Shown one piece after another: positions 24,881 through 36,985 of a stretch of 64,000 nucleotides of DNA; within the stretch, counting starts at the first letter, position 1; each line of letters opens with the position of its first letter. Location of the stretch: positions 3,383,501 through 3,447,500 of the forward strand of contig JAJNNQ010000013.1 in the NCBI GenBank assembly GCA_027886175.1, read 5' to 3'. Origin of the DNA: Phylloscopus collybita (taxonomy: Eukaryota; Chordata; Aves; Passeriformes; Phylloscopidae). A program made the translations under genes and the position numbers. The notes below the pieces were generated by a model. It was not told where the DNA came from. It made no database searches and saw only the letters and a program-made list of their open reading frames with translations.

Positions 24881-26050
24881 TGAGTCTTTATGGCCTATCC
24901 TCAGATTTTCAAACTGCAGCAATTTCACTGAGAATTAATGGGCGGAATGATATGATACATTGAACAAATACATCTGTTCTTACTCCTGCGGCTGAGAGCT
25001 AACATTTGTGCAAATGAATGTGCCAGCACTCCAGCCAAAAAATGTTTCCAACCCCAGTAGTTCCTCCGCTTTAATTTGTCCAACAATATAATCTACATCC
25101 CGAGCTGCCATTTACAGAAATCCATTTGGAACTGCCATCATCTTTCAAACATTTTAATATAATTCATAAAATGTAGCAACTGCTTAACAAGGAAAAATAT
25201 ACATATTCTAAATGTATGGGTGATCTTTAGACAAATCTCAGCATCACTTCATAATTATATACTACAAGTTTTAATTAACTAAAGCTCTGAAAATCATAAT
25301 GCCTTATTAAAATGCAATTAATCCTTTGATTAAAAAACAAAAAGCACAAGTATTTACAACAAAAACACAAGTAGAATAATTACAAATATCATGTACCCAT
25401 TTCTTTTATTTGGGTGTCACTTATGATGTCTCACGTTCCCTTCATTAATTCAAATACACACATTATCTCAAATCCACAGCAGACTGAGTGACAGTGGCCA
25501 CCAAACACACAGCACTATATCCTATTGATTTCTGCAAATCCTGAACAATGCCATTTGCATGCTTGTTTCTGTAATAATAAAGATATGCCATTCAGAATTA
25601 AAGCACCGGCCAGACTAGTGGCAACTAATTGTGTTGTGTGTAATGAGTGCAATTTCAATTTGATATAACCCTCAGCTTTTCTTATAGCACTCGCTAAGTA
25701 CTTTCAAGTCTTTGTGGGGAAATAATTGATTTTTTTGTGCTGTGGGCACAAGAAAATTATTATGATCTTTTGAATAATGCCAAAGAAAGGACCATGAATG
25801 ATTTAAATTGGTATATGAAGAAGGCTTCACTGTGGATTGCAGTTTGACTGACATCCTACTAATGTAGTATCTAGATTAGCAATTTTTAAGGAGGCAGCTA
25901 ATATAAAACTGGTAAAACGGAAAACATTGCTAACAGGGATTTTGTATTTGTTATTCAGCGAGGAATAACAATATGGGGATTTAAGGCATGTCAGACAAAC
26001 ACTATACTATTACATAATTGCCCTCACTCTTTTCTTTTATGGCACATGTA
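24881..26050. promoter_or_regulatory. AT-rich block dense in homeodomain/POU-type motifs
   Basis: There are no simple repeats or transposons for over 1 kb. The block has many homeodomain-type cores: TTAATTAA at 25271-25278, TTAATCC at 25318-25324, and ATTAAT near 25443. At 25544-25560 an AACAATG (SOX-type) lies two bases from ATTTGCAT (POU octamer). The order of the two sites is not that of the classic SOX2-OCT4 composite. This texture is typical of conserved enhancers near developmental genes, but such short AT-rich motifs also occur often by chance. The target gene is not visible. Confidence 0.3.
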
Positions 26051-27415
26051 TTGAAGGGTATGTTTCAACTGATAAATTACACATTTAAAATATGTAGATA
26101 CAATGGTACAGTACTGGGTTATCACAGCAGCTAAAGTCCATTGGATGTGACGGTCTGTAACCACCACCTACAAAACCTTTTGTTTTGCGTGATTGTGACA
26201 GAAAGGTTAGCAATCTTCCAAAAATTACTCTTCTGAAGAATTGAGATAATTGCCTTTCCTTTCAAAGGAAGGAAATCTTTTTCCTAGAATGCTGCCCACA
26301 CCAGAGCCCCAACCTGCCCATTTTATCCCCTGCCCTGTAAGTTTTTATTTAAGAATGAAAAGTCAGAAAAAGGTCTCAGCCATCTAAGGCAGCACCCCAA
26401 GACAAAATCACTCAAATCACCTCCTGCACGTAACTAATTGTAGATTGTTTTAATCTGAAATCTAACTCCTTCTCTCCTTTCTCTTTCTTTTCAACTGATG
26501 AATACGTTTTTATGTAGCAAAAGTGGTGAGTGAATAAATAAGGACATTATCCACATTCCACCTTAAAATGCATACCTTCCAAATCTTATTCTTCAGAGGA
26601 GGGAATGTTGTTAATTTAGTTGGTCATAACTAAATAGTTTCTAATCTGGAGCAGGAGTCTGCTGAGAATATTGGACAGTTTAAAGGTTAATCACCATCGC
26701 CTGGTTACACAAGTGAGGCAGAACTAATTCCTCCAAAGGCAAATGGCTTGCAGTTTTATCAGCAGTGCAGATTAGAAGTGTTAATATACAGAATAGAATG
26801 GATGCTCAAGGGCCAGTTTTCCCTTATCGGCAAACTTTGCAACAGAACTCAGCTACTGCACAACCTCTGCACTTTCTATAATAAGGCCCCTCATTTTGCC
26901 TCTCGAGCAGAACTATCAAACAATCCTCCCCAAACCACTGCCACCAAAATCAGGGTATTACAGACCACAGCTAATTGGAAGATCACTATAATGAAGTAAA
27001 AGATAAAATACTTTGGCTGCTGGCCTAAAATGTGGATCAGCACAACATAGGAAGCTATCTGGCTATGTCACATTCTGAGAGATTTACATAAACAATAAAC
27101 TCAAACCAACAGCCCCCAAAAATACATCTTTGTTTACAGTAAATGCAACCTAAAGCACTGGTTATAAAAACTGGGGGGATTTACATATTCAGCACTATTA
27201 TTAACAGAGCAGACTCTACCAGATATATGTAACTTTATGTCTGCAGTGCAAGAAGATAAAAGAAGGTAGGATATGTAAGGACACATGTTGTAAAACATTT
27301 ACATATTTATGTTGCTCGATATGCACTAGAATTTATTTGTTACTGCAGCACATCACAGCACACAGACTCCTGCTTGACTTTTCCAAGGCTGTTCAATGCT
27401 GCAGGTGTTTTTCTT
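26051..27415. other. Gene-free stretch, repeat-poor
   Basis: No gene recognised. The part at about 26.1-27.0 kb is free of simple repeats and has a mixed texture like the block before it, so it could also include conserved non-coding DNA. There is no direct evidence for that. Confidence 0.45.
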
Positions 27416-27450
27416 AAAAAAAAAAAAAAAGAAAGGAAAGGAAAGGAAAG
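27416..27450 (+). repeat. A15 run followed by (GAAAG)n
   Basis: Fifteen A (27416-27430) followed by about four GAAAG units (27431-27450). A-rich purine microsatellite. Confidence 0.92.
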
Positions 27451-30400
27451 GGGAAGATCCATAAATGTCACCTGCTATTTCCCAAATAAAATATGCTGAT
27501 GGAAAATCCTACCTAAAAAATACAAGAAAAAGAAAAGGTACTTTGTACATATGAATCAAGGAGAAAAACAGGCAATTTTGCTCAACAAATAAGAAGAACA
27601 GTCAGTTCAGAGAAAAGTCATATAAAATATTATAGTAATCATCTTTGTGTAAGAAACCTGGGGATAATGAGCATACATTTTACAAACACTGAGCCTGAGC
27701 CTGCTGCTGCTGAATGAGTGGGGACTTCTGCCACTGACAGAAAGTGGGCTCTGAACAAGCTCTGTAAGTTCTCTTGGAGCTCTGTTAAACCTGTCCAGGC
27801 TGTCCTCCCTGCACATCTCCTGAGCCACCAACACATCAAACCTTTACCCCATCCATCCTGTTTATTCACTGCATATGGGCTCCAGCTGAGGAAAATACTT
27901 CATTTCAGAACACCAAGTACTTAAGTTCCATTCGTACCCAAGTTCAGTTCAGGATGGGGAAGGAGAATATCAGGACTTGAACTATTTTCCTAAAAAAAAA
28001 AAGGCTGTTATTTTAAATGTGAGATGTGCAGCACTTCAACCAAACATTGAAAATCTGATTCCTTCTCAGACTGCCACAAAGGAAGAAGTATTTTTTAATA
28101 GAAAAGCAACTTTTCCTTAGCTGTGAGCCTCCACAGGATATGTAACACTGTCATAGCTTGCTCAGGGAAGCAGCAAAAGGGACTCACAAAAGATGTAAAC
28201 AATGGACTGTTTAGCTTTAAATATTACTTACTACAATTAATATGTTTGAAACTGGAATTGGGGAACTACAAAACCTTGCTAGCTAGCAACAGAAAACATC
28301 AACTCTCTCATACATTTTGATGTTCCCTAAGAATAATTTAATTAGATACATGAAAATATAACCCCAAGCACATTAGGTGTAACACAAGTAGAGTGGAGAA
28401 GTTGCCATTTGAGAAGGATTTGTGCTTGGGCAGAGTGTGCCTATCCCTTAATGTTTCAGAATATAAAAGCACACCTATCTGGATTCACAGTTAGTCATCA
28501 CTAATTGTTACCAGAGCAAAGAGACTCTCAAATCCTCACAGCTGAAAACAAACCAATGCCTTGTTGTCATCACACCCCATTGGCATCTCCCCTCCCTTCC
28601 AAAAACTTGGGTAAACTTGAGTTTCACAGTGTCACCTGAGAGCCTACAGTTCTGCAGAGACTATAAGATGCATATCTCCCCCAGCCAGGGAGCTATCCAT
28701 CAGCTCCAAGGCTGACACCCTCCTGATCACTCAAGGCACATCAGTTTATCTTCACTGACACAGAATCAAAAAAAAAGGGATGTGGTTTCTATAGCAAGGA
28801 TCATAATTATTTAAGGCAAAAAAAAGACTAAATTTTTTTTTTTTTTCAAGTAGTGGAGTGTAGATATTTTGGCTGTTAATGGAATACCTGATCACACAAA
28901 TAAAACACAGCTGAAGTTTGGCTCTGGTCTCATGGTGTAACTGGATGTAGGTGCATTGCACAGATCTAATCTTGAGATGAAATTGAATACAGCTTCATCA
29001 CCAAGTAGCTTAGATGAAAACATTCATAGCTACTGCCATGGGCATAGACAGAAACCATTAAGGACTCTAAAGGACTCGCAGATTGAGAGAGACAATATTA
29101 AAAGTTTGAAAAATTTCATTAGAAGTGAACATTAAAGACCAGTACTGACAATCCCCTTCCCTCATGTGGGTCTCACTCTACCAGATGATTTTACCAGCTA
29201 GAGGGGGGTCCAGCACTATGTTACCAGTAGGTTCAAAAATTTCTCCGACAGTTTCAACACTTTTTATAAAGGCAACAAAGACTTTTACCATCAGTCCAAG
29301 AAATCATTCTACTGCTCCCAAAAATTAAGATCATAGACTTCACTGTGACTGAAACAATCTTACTAAAACTTCTGATTGGAAAACCAGCCAGTAGTGTAAT
29401 CAGATGATGCCAGTGAGAACTCCTAAGTTTTCAAGAACCAGGAGCAACTCAATCAAACCAGACATCTTTTGAGGGACCCACCAAGCCTACTAATAGGTGA
29501 CCAAACATCTCCCACCCTACAAAATCCACAGATACACTCAGAGAAAAAAACCCCACAGCACATTAGGAAAAACATGCACATGTCTGAGAAGCAAACACAA
29601 TGAAACCAACACAAATTGGTAAATTAAAGACTTTAATCTCTTATGGACTATTTCAAATAATCCTTTCTTTTCCTGTCTATCCAACATGAGGAATAAAATT
29701 AAAGACAACATAGAATAAAAGCAGAGGCTACAGAGGAAGGTATCTGTTGACCACAGGCACCAGTATCTTCTTTCTGCTCATCTGTGTTTGTGGACAACAT
29801 TGCTCACTTGTAGAGAGCATTGCTGTTCATCAAGCACTAACATAGCTCTGGAGGCATTAATCATATCCTGGCAGGAGGCTGTCCAAAGTGACCCATTAGA
29901 GATTTCTGTCTTCAACATTTCCAACTACAGGATTCTTGGAGGCCAGTGATTTGAACCTAGCGATTCAGAACAGCAGGAGATACAGCTGGTTTCAGTAGGC
30001 ACAGAAAATATTCTTTCTGTCTAGCCACAGTTTTTATACAACTCTGTCATAAGAATATTCAAGTGCCTTTGTTGTTTGCAAGCACTTAAGAGACAGGAAG
30101 GTTTGTTGTGTATATATATCTCTGCATTTGGTTCATTTTGCACATCCAGCAAAAATGTGGAAATGTAAATGAGTGGCATGATCTCAGGAAGTTAATCTAT
30201 ATAATTATAACAAATGGATAAATTTCATTTGAAACAAATGGAAGAGAAAATGTTTGGAAAACAGGTACAAGAATCTCTTGTATTCTGGTCTGAGAGGAAT
30301 CTAACTGGAATTTGCCATTGAATGGATATATCATATCATGTCTGCCTACTCCCAGGCAAGGCTGAAAAATGTCCATGGGCTTCTGTCAGTTATTCTCCTC

Positions 30401-30544
30401 TTATTCAGAGCTGCATCGTCATTCAAAGGTAATCACGTATTTCTTTGCCTCTAGCACCCTGCCTGAACAGTTTAAGTATCTCTTCATTGAGCCCACAGGC
30501 TACTCTTTTATCGAGAGTTTATTAGTGTTCTACCCTGCCAGACC
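27451..30544. other. Gene-free stretch
   Basis: No gene recognised. It contains a T14 run at 28833-28846. Antisense-overlapping frames at 27.6-27.9 kb have no known domain. Confidence 0.55.
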
Positions 30545-30579
30545 CTCTCTCTCTCTCTCTCTCTTTTCTCTCTCTCTCT

Positions 30580-30632
<53 letters not shown>
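30545..30632 (+). repeat. (CT)n tract followed by T50
   Basis: CT dinucleotides with one TTTT interruption (30545-30582) run into 50 consecutive T (30583-30632). A frame that reads as Ser-Leu then poly-Phe across this tract is an artefact. Read on the minus strand it is poly(A) followed by (GA)n, but no retroposon is identifiable beside it. Confidence 0.96.
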
Positions 30633-30633
<1 letters not shown>

Positions 30634-30732
30634 TCTCAGATCACAATGCCTGCATAGATACTTTAAAGAAGACATGACAATATTTTGGACACATTCCCAC
30701 TTCTTCTCATCATATAACTGTAAATCACCAGA

Positions 30733-30753
30733 TATCTATTGTATCAATAGATA
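30733..30753. repeat. Perfect 9-bp stem hairpin
   Basis: TATCTATTG and CAATAGATA flank a TAT loop. It lies one 21-bp step upstream of a larger palindrome, with which it shares the sequence ATTGTATCAATA (at 30738-30749 and 30759-30770). Confidence 0.92.
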
Positions 30754-30764
30754 CAGATATTGTA

Positions 30765-30802
30765 TCAATAATACAATAGTTCTAGAACTATTGTATTATT
30801 GA
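30765..30802. repeat. 38-bp perfect palindrome
   Basis: The half TCAATAATACAATAGTTCT is followed immediately by its exact reverse complement, centred between 30783 and 30784. Pairing can resume outside the right arm after a 2-base bulge (GTAT upstream with ATAC downstream). Such AT-rich palindromes can extrude as cruciforms and are prone to instability. Confidence 0.97.
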
Positions 30803-30989
30803 AGATACAGAGGTAGCATTGTCCCTAATGATATTAATCACTTCTTGCCACAATACCCAGATGCCCTGTTCCCATCTGGCATCAGCTGTAAGTTTGCATA
30901 CCCTCAAGGGGAGACTGGGCAAGACCACAGAGCAGAAATGTATACAGGGTTTTTAAACCCTTTGGAACTACATCCATTTCACAAAATTC

Positions 30990-31173
30990 TTCAGCCATGG
31001 GTAGCTGAAAGGTTGGAGAATACTTAGGGGGAGGCATCAGATGTGCAAGGCTGGTTCTCTACTCTTCCCTGCATACCTACTTACAGCTATTGTTGGAGCC
31101 AGGATATTGGGCTACACTGACCTTTGTTCTGAACCAGTATGCCTCTTATGTTCTTATTATGTTCTTATGTTAA
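30990..31173 (+). mobile_element. 3' end of an old CR1/L3-type LINE
   Basis: The stretch from about 31095 to 31173 contains GGAGCCAGGATATTGGGCTA, CTGACCTTTGTTCTGA and ACCAGTATG. It ends in repeated TTCTTATG-type octamers (TATGTTCTTATTATGTTCTTATG region). This matches the well-known 3' end of ancient amniote CR1/L3 elements (the 'ACTGGGCTAGATGGACC..TCTGACCCAGTATGG' consensus). Octamer-type ends rather than poly(A) are the CR1 hallmark. The 5' boundary is uncertain, and the element is a truncated fossil. Confidence 0.82.
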
Positions 31174-33139
31174 GCAGGAAAAGAATTTAGCCTCTGGATA
31201 ACACCCGTGATTGAATTCAGCAGCAAAATTCCTTTCCATTGTTTCAGATTTGAAAAATTAATTACCAAAAAAAAAGAAGTGTGCACATCAATATACGAAG
31301 TTGTGTTGGTACCAGACATAGAAGAATATTTTTTTTTATAATTAAGAACCTCACAGGATTTTTTTTTTTTACATTTACATGGATAGGGATATTTTTCACC
31401 CTGAAAAATATATAAGTCAACCCCTGCTCCACACTTCAGCAAAATTCAGCATTATGAAGGTATTTTAAATAGGTCTCTGCACCATCCACCCAAGAAAGGA
31501 TTCCATAGCAAGAATTTCTGAGTGTGAAATCTCAAGGCATTTTAGCAGAACAGTTCTGTTCATGGCCTTGCAATCTTTGTCAGAGTATGTATGGTTTCCT
31601 AGTTCTTGAGATCCAGGCTCTGAGCTCATCCAGACATTGGCAATTTAGTTGCAGCTCATAGAGTGCTATTGCTGGTTTATAATATTTTTTAGAATTATGT
31701 CATTTAATAATGACATGATTTTAACTCTGCTCAGATGGAGCTTCAGCCCCCTGCATTGAAATTGTTTGGAGATGCATAATGACTTTTGGAAATATTTTGA
31801 ATCTCTTACTGATTATCAAGTTTGATTCTCTCACTGTCTACAACAAATACTGTTCCACAGATTCTACTTGGAAAGGTAAGAATTTAGGCATTTCTGGAAG
31901 TCAAGATCTACATAAGCACTGTGAATAAATAATTGGCTATGTTGAAGGCAATACCAGCCTGTATTAAGGGTCAGGATGCCTTACAGAAGGTTTTAAAAAG
32001 ATACAGAAAGAGTGTAAGAGGAAATACACTAACCTTATTGCACAATAGGGAATTCTGGGTCATATCTTAAAATGGACATGCAGACATCATTACTCACCAA
32101 TAACACATCAAGAATTTATTTCCTCCACACGTCACAGTTTGAAGCTGGAAAGCAATCTTGCATAGCTGCTTGTTTTGGTGGGACTATACAAGCTGAAGTG
32201 AAATCAGACAAAACCACATGTAACAGCAGAAAAACAGAAAAGGCTTAATTCTAAGTGTTTCTGGGCTTGGCGTAGGAATAAGGAAATCAGAACATGATGA
32301 ATATGAATATTTAGATTGCCTATGAATCAAGAGGTAAAGCATCTCAGAAAAGCTACCTCTGCTGTGCATATCAACCTCTTATTCTTTGATGTTTTGTTAT
32401 ACAAACAGTAGTCAGATAAATATACACATGGAGCTCAGAAACCTACAGTATTTCACAATGTCACATCAAGTGAGGGATTCTTTTGATTTTTTTTTCCAGA
32501 CCTGCTCATGTGCACAATTTCTTTATGCCTCATTTGCTATAAAAATATTGGTCGATGAACAATGAATAAGTAGACATATTTCATTGTATAACCGAGAGTG
32601 AACTGTCTTTTTGGGTTTGTCTTCACTTTGCAAGCCCATGTATCTTAACCTTCATAATGCCTGTTTACATCAATAAACTCAATTTATTTACTGGATTGTA
32701 TTTGTATAGTTATTTATTTATACTTTAATCTTTAGAAAGCCAGACATTTACTATCGTAAATGAAACTTCAAACATGCACGAATCTGATGTGCTCTGTTTC
32801 AAGAGATGTCTAACTTTGACCACATCAGTAGGACTGCTCTTCTACTCACAGCTACCTAAAACACCTTCTGAACTGGAGGAGTAAATACGTGAGGTAGTTG
32901 TGGAGGTTGTTTCAGCTTTTGGTAGCCCATGATTTCTGTCACCTCCTCCCTCATGAGAGGCTCAATAGAAAATGTGAAATTTATATGAAGAAATACATCT
33001 GATTTATGGAAAACCCACAGGCAAAACATACACAAAGTATAAGCCAGAAGAGATAATTTTTTATATTTTTAGAAAGAAATACTTAAAATCTTAAAACAAA
33101 TCCATATCCAGCTATTTTATTCTTGTTAAGGTTATTCCA
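31174..33139. other. Gene-free stretch
   Basis: No gene recognised. It has a small 8-bp hairpin at 31697-31716 (ATGTCATT, TAAT loop, AATGACAT) and short T runs. Otherwise plain AT-rich DNA. Confidence 0.55.
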
Positions 33140-33231
33140 TAAAAACAAAGCAAAACCAAAACCAAAAACAAGCAAACAAAAACCAAAACAAGCAAAAAAC
33201 CCAAACAAAACAAAACCAAACCAAACCCCAA
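33140..33231 (+). repeat. A/C-rich low-complexity tract
   Basis: About 90 bases made almost wholly of A and C (AAAACC, AAACA and CAAAC units) with only a few G and virtually no T. Strong strand asymmetry. A similar tract lies at 41352-41452. Confidence 0.92.
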
Positions 33232-36200
33232 GAGAATTATCAATACTATCTGACACTATAAACTAGCAAAGTTAATCAGAATGAGAATGAGCTTTATACA
33301 GCAGAGAAAATAGAGTGATACCAAATGTTGGCTACTGCTACTGACCAGGTCAGCCGATAAAGCCTACAGACTGGTTAAACTTCTGGAAGGAGGAGGTAGC
33401 ATTTACATGGAAGATGGATACGATTGCCACAGTAAAATAATCTATTTCTTGGGAAAATGTAACAAAAATGAACTGGCCCTTTCACCAGGCATTGCTGGTG
33501 AATGTCCCTGAGGTACTATTCAGAGCAGAAGATCTTGTTTTCTTTGCAGGAGTTCTCACAGATATTGTAAAAGTACCTGCCCCATGTTTGATATTTAATA
33601 AGTAACAAGGAAATTTAGGGTTTGTTGAAGCACTTCTCATGTCCAGTTCCATGTCCATTCTGGCCGAAAGAGTAGAATATTTTATCTGGCAAAAGCGCAA
33701 CAACCCCACTGGCTGAACTTCAGGTAGGTGAGGTAGGGTTAGATGCTATGGAAGTGAATGAGAAGTATAACTTGGCTTTCTATTCATCAAAAAGAAAAAA
33801 AAGGGCACTTTGTTATTTGTATTGGCAGCATGGCTGTGTGGTTAGGTTTTAAGGTAGTGTAAAACGGGGAGGGAACAAAGGAAACCTGAACATCTTTGCA
33901 AAGTTCCTAGCCTTAAAATACAAGCTCCTATTCTCAGCTCTGCAGTGCAAGCTCTTCTCTCAAGGACCAACTACCATTAGTATTGTGTAGTCTTCATCAT
34001 CTCTAACTCAAAGCAGCCTACTCAGTCAGAAACCAAAATTGTTGCACAGGCTTGCAAAACAGTTTGTCTCCCCGGGATCAGTGCTGGCCACTAACCAGTT
34101 TCCTGATGGCATTTAAGGTTGTTGACTTAAAGCCATGCTGGCAATTTATCAGCGAGGAGCTGAGTGGGAGGTACCTTTCTGCCCCTGTTGACAAGACTCA
34201 GGATGGAACATGCTGGATAACACACGAAAGAGTGACTTGGTGCTGCCCACGTTGCCTCTCATCAACACGGTGACTGCATCCACCCTAAGAGCCCTAAATG
34301 GCATTCTGCTTGTGAAGAGGTTGCCTCCCTCCTGTTCAAATGGGGCAGTGGCAATCAGTGGGGATGCTTAACTTGAAAGAGAATGTGAGATCAGGAACTT
34401 ACTTGGACTCAAAAATTCTTTCTCTCTAGAGCAGATGCCCAGAGCCAATAAAAGCCACAAAAGAAAAAAATCAAAGATACATTTTTCAGAGATTTTAGAG
34501 CCTTCATGTTATGAGGGGGCTTTAAAACTCCAACCGAGACCAAAATGCACAAGATTTGGGCCACCAAAACTTAAAACAGAAAGATTTCACTTTCAAATAG
34601 TTGATTTATTTAGCTTTAACTTTCATTTTCTACATCGTTCTACAATACCTAAGACAATATTTAAAGACATTCAAAAGAAAAATATTTGGAAAGAAGAAAG
34701 TGAAAAGTCTGTATTCCCAAAGACATCAAAACAAGATGTTTTGACAATGCCAGGAAATTTTTAATCAAATTTTTTTGTCCAAATTCTCTTATAAGGGAAT
34801 GACACGATTTTGTATAGTATTTTGATTTTTCACTAATTGCATTTACTTTAGTAACACAACACAAAGAATGCATAGAAGGATGAAACAATGCATGCTTATC
34901 AAGTAAAATGCTGGCTTGTTTTAACCTATCAGAAGAAGTACAGCTCATCTCCAAGTAAGACTGCTATGAAAAAATACTCAGTGGAAGAAAGCATGCCATA
35001 GAAAGTAGGAGAAGGGAACTGGAAAAAACATAGAGCCTTATGATAAAACAGATGGAATGAAAACATTTGGCAAATATCAGTGGTGGGCTATTTTTTGATA
35101 TAGCTGTTAGGCTCCTCTAGTGTGAAAAGTCAAATAATTTGGCTAATAGTTACACTTGCACATTGGAATTAACACATAAGCATCAAAAAAGCATTGCACT
35201 GAGGTTTTTAACCAAAGAAAGAATCTTACTAAAGCTAGCACACTCAAACTAGGAAAGGTCCAGGAGTCTTGCTGTCCCCTTCCAAAGATTTGCATTTCAC
35301 CCTTCCCTACTTGCAGTTTCCTCCACATAGCAGGAGCTGAGGATTCTCCCGGTGGCTGGGACCAGAGGTTTTCCACCAGTAGACCTGATAATTACAAGCT
35401 ATTCTGTACATGAAGGCACCACTACAGAAGGACAGATAATGGGCAAAGCAAAATGAATCTGACCTGGAAACATCCCATTATTCCCTGGAAGTTTTTTTCT
35501 CCCTGGTATCAGACATTGGGAGTGAGAGTTGTGCTGACTTCTTTGACACCAAGAAGAACTTTGAATTCCTGAGCACAGAAGTAAATTAAAATTGTAAAAG
35601 CCAGTTATAATAAAGAGAAAACTACAGCAATGTGTCACTGTGTCTAGCATCTCTGTGCTCTATCAGAGCACAATTAAAGAATATTAAAGACCTTTTTATT
35701 TCTATCACAGCAGTGCAAAATTTAAAACAATAAACTGCTTTTTCATAATGCCAAACTACCTTCCCCACTCTTCTCATTCTGACCTCTGAAATTCTCCTTG
35801 AGTTCATCTTTACCTTGACCTTGCCTCTGCTGAAATCCTTGTTCACATCTTAATCACTTCACATTTTAAATATTGCAATTCCTTCTACAGTCTGTCTACC
35901 TCAACTCTCTCCAAATGTCAAGAGGTCCAGAATGGTGTAGTCAGATTAATTTCTTGCTCCATGCATGGATAAACAATATGATGGAAGGTGTGTCCATGTG
36001 TAGCAAAACTGAGAAGCTGCAATAGAAGATGAGGTGATGGAGTACAGAACAGGAATGGCAGGGAACAGACATACTGCAGCTAGAAACCAGCTAACATTCT
36101 CAGACATTACTGTGACACAATAAAATGACTGCTAGGATATAAGTAGCACCAAGATCAAGAAACTTGGAAATCCCAGGCTTCTCTGTCATTGTGGACAACA

Positions 36201-36557
36201 TCTCCTCTAAGACACTGGGAGTGCCTCTGCCTCCCAAAACAGTAGCACACATTTGGAAGCTAAGATCTTCATAAGCACAGTGCAGCTGTTGTGTAGGAGA
36301 AGACTTTTTCTTTCTGCAGACAAGGAGACAGCCAACTCATCAGGCCTGCTTGTCCAGCCAGAACCTACCACATGGGATTTTGTTATCTATGAATAAGCAG
36401 TGTAAAGAAATTATTTGCCAGCAGCAGCTAGAGCACAGGTACTCTATTTCAGATTGTGCTGTTCTGCAGTGAAATAGAACCCTAAAAATCAGCTTCTTCA
36501 GAAAGATTTGTTACAAAAGTTGTCCTGCTTTTCTGGGAATTTTGTGAGTTGTTCTGC

Positions 36558-36560
<3 letters not shown>
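33232..36560. other. Gene-free stretch
   Basis: No gene recognised. A Lys-rich 109-codon frame at 34435-34764 follows a pyrimidine-rich AG (34428-34429), but it has no known domain and chance is the simplest reading. A minus-strand frame at 33482-33709 is likewise unassigned. Confidence 0.5.

Positions 36561-36608
<48 letters not shown>
36561..36608 (+). repeat. A48 homopolymer
   Basis: Forty-eight consecutive A. The upstream 100 bases show no AATAAA signal or recognisable gene, so a processed pseudogene tail is not supported. Length may be polymorphic or imprecise in the assembly. Confidence 0.96.
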
Positions 36609-36611
<3 letters not shown>

Positions 36612-36919
36612 TGTACAGATGATAAGAAAGCCCAGAAGCCTACTTGAAACTGATGAAACACTGTGGCTACTTGACTTCTCTGGAATCAGTGAAAATAGCA
36701 GTTGAATTTTGCCTGGAATATCTTCAGTAGAAAAAGTTTCTATCCCGTATTAATCACTATACACCCAACAGCAAAACTACCAAGAGGCAAACTTGATTCC
36801 AGCCTTCTTTTCTGGCTCTTACCATGCCTCTGACCTTCTAGTAACATTAATCAAAGAAACATATCCTGACTACATTAAAAAAGCACCCCAAAATAATAAT
36901 TTAACTCATTAATGCAAAA

Positions 36920-36985
36920 GATGCCTCATCTAGGATCTCATCTATACACTCTATACACTATGCCTCATCTATACACTCTAGGATC
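36920..36985 (+). repeat. Local 27-bp-period duplication
   Basis: CTCATCTATACACTCTA occurs at 36937-36953 and again at 36964-36980. GCCTCATCTA and CTAGGATC are also shared around the copies. Short slippage-type duplication. Confidence 0.88.

Noticed and set aside
32889..32912. TGAGGTAGTTG segment resembling the start of let-7.
   Set aside because: Only about ten bases match the mature microRNA, and no opposing stem arm is found downstream.
33482..33709. Possible exon between a TTTGCAG acceptor and a CAG|GTAGGT donor, plus a minus-strand frame.
   Set aside because: All three plus-strand frames between the splice-like sites contain stops, and the minus-strand frame has no known domain.
34435..34764. 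Lys-rich 109-codon frame after a TTCTTTCTCTCTAG acceptor-like sequence.
   Set aside because: Acceptor-like sequences are frequent and the translation resembles nothing known. AT-rich Lys-rich frames arise easily by chance.
36461..36608. Processed pseudogene ending in A48.
   Set aside because: No AATAAA upstream, no recognisable coding remnant and no target duplication seen around the run.
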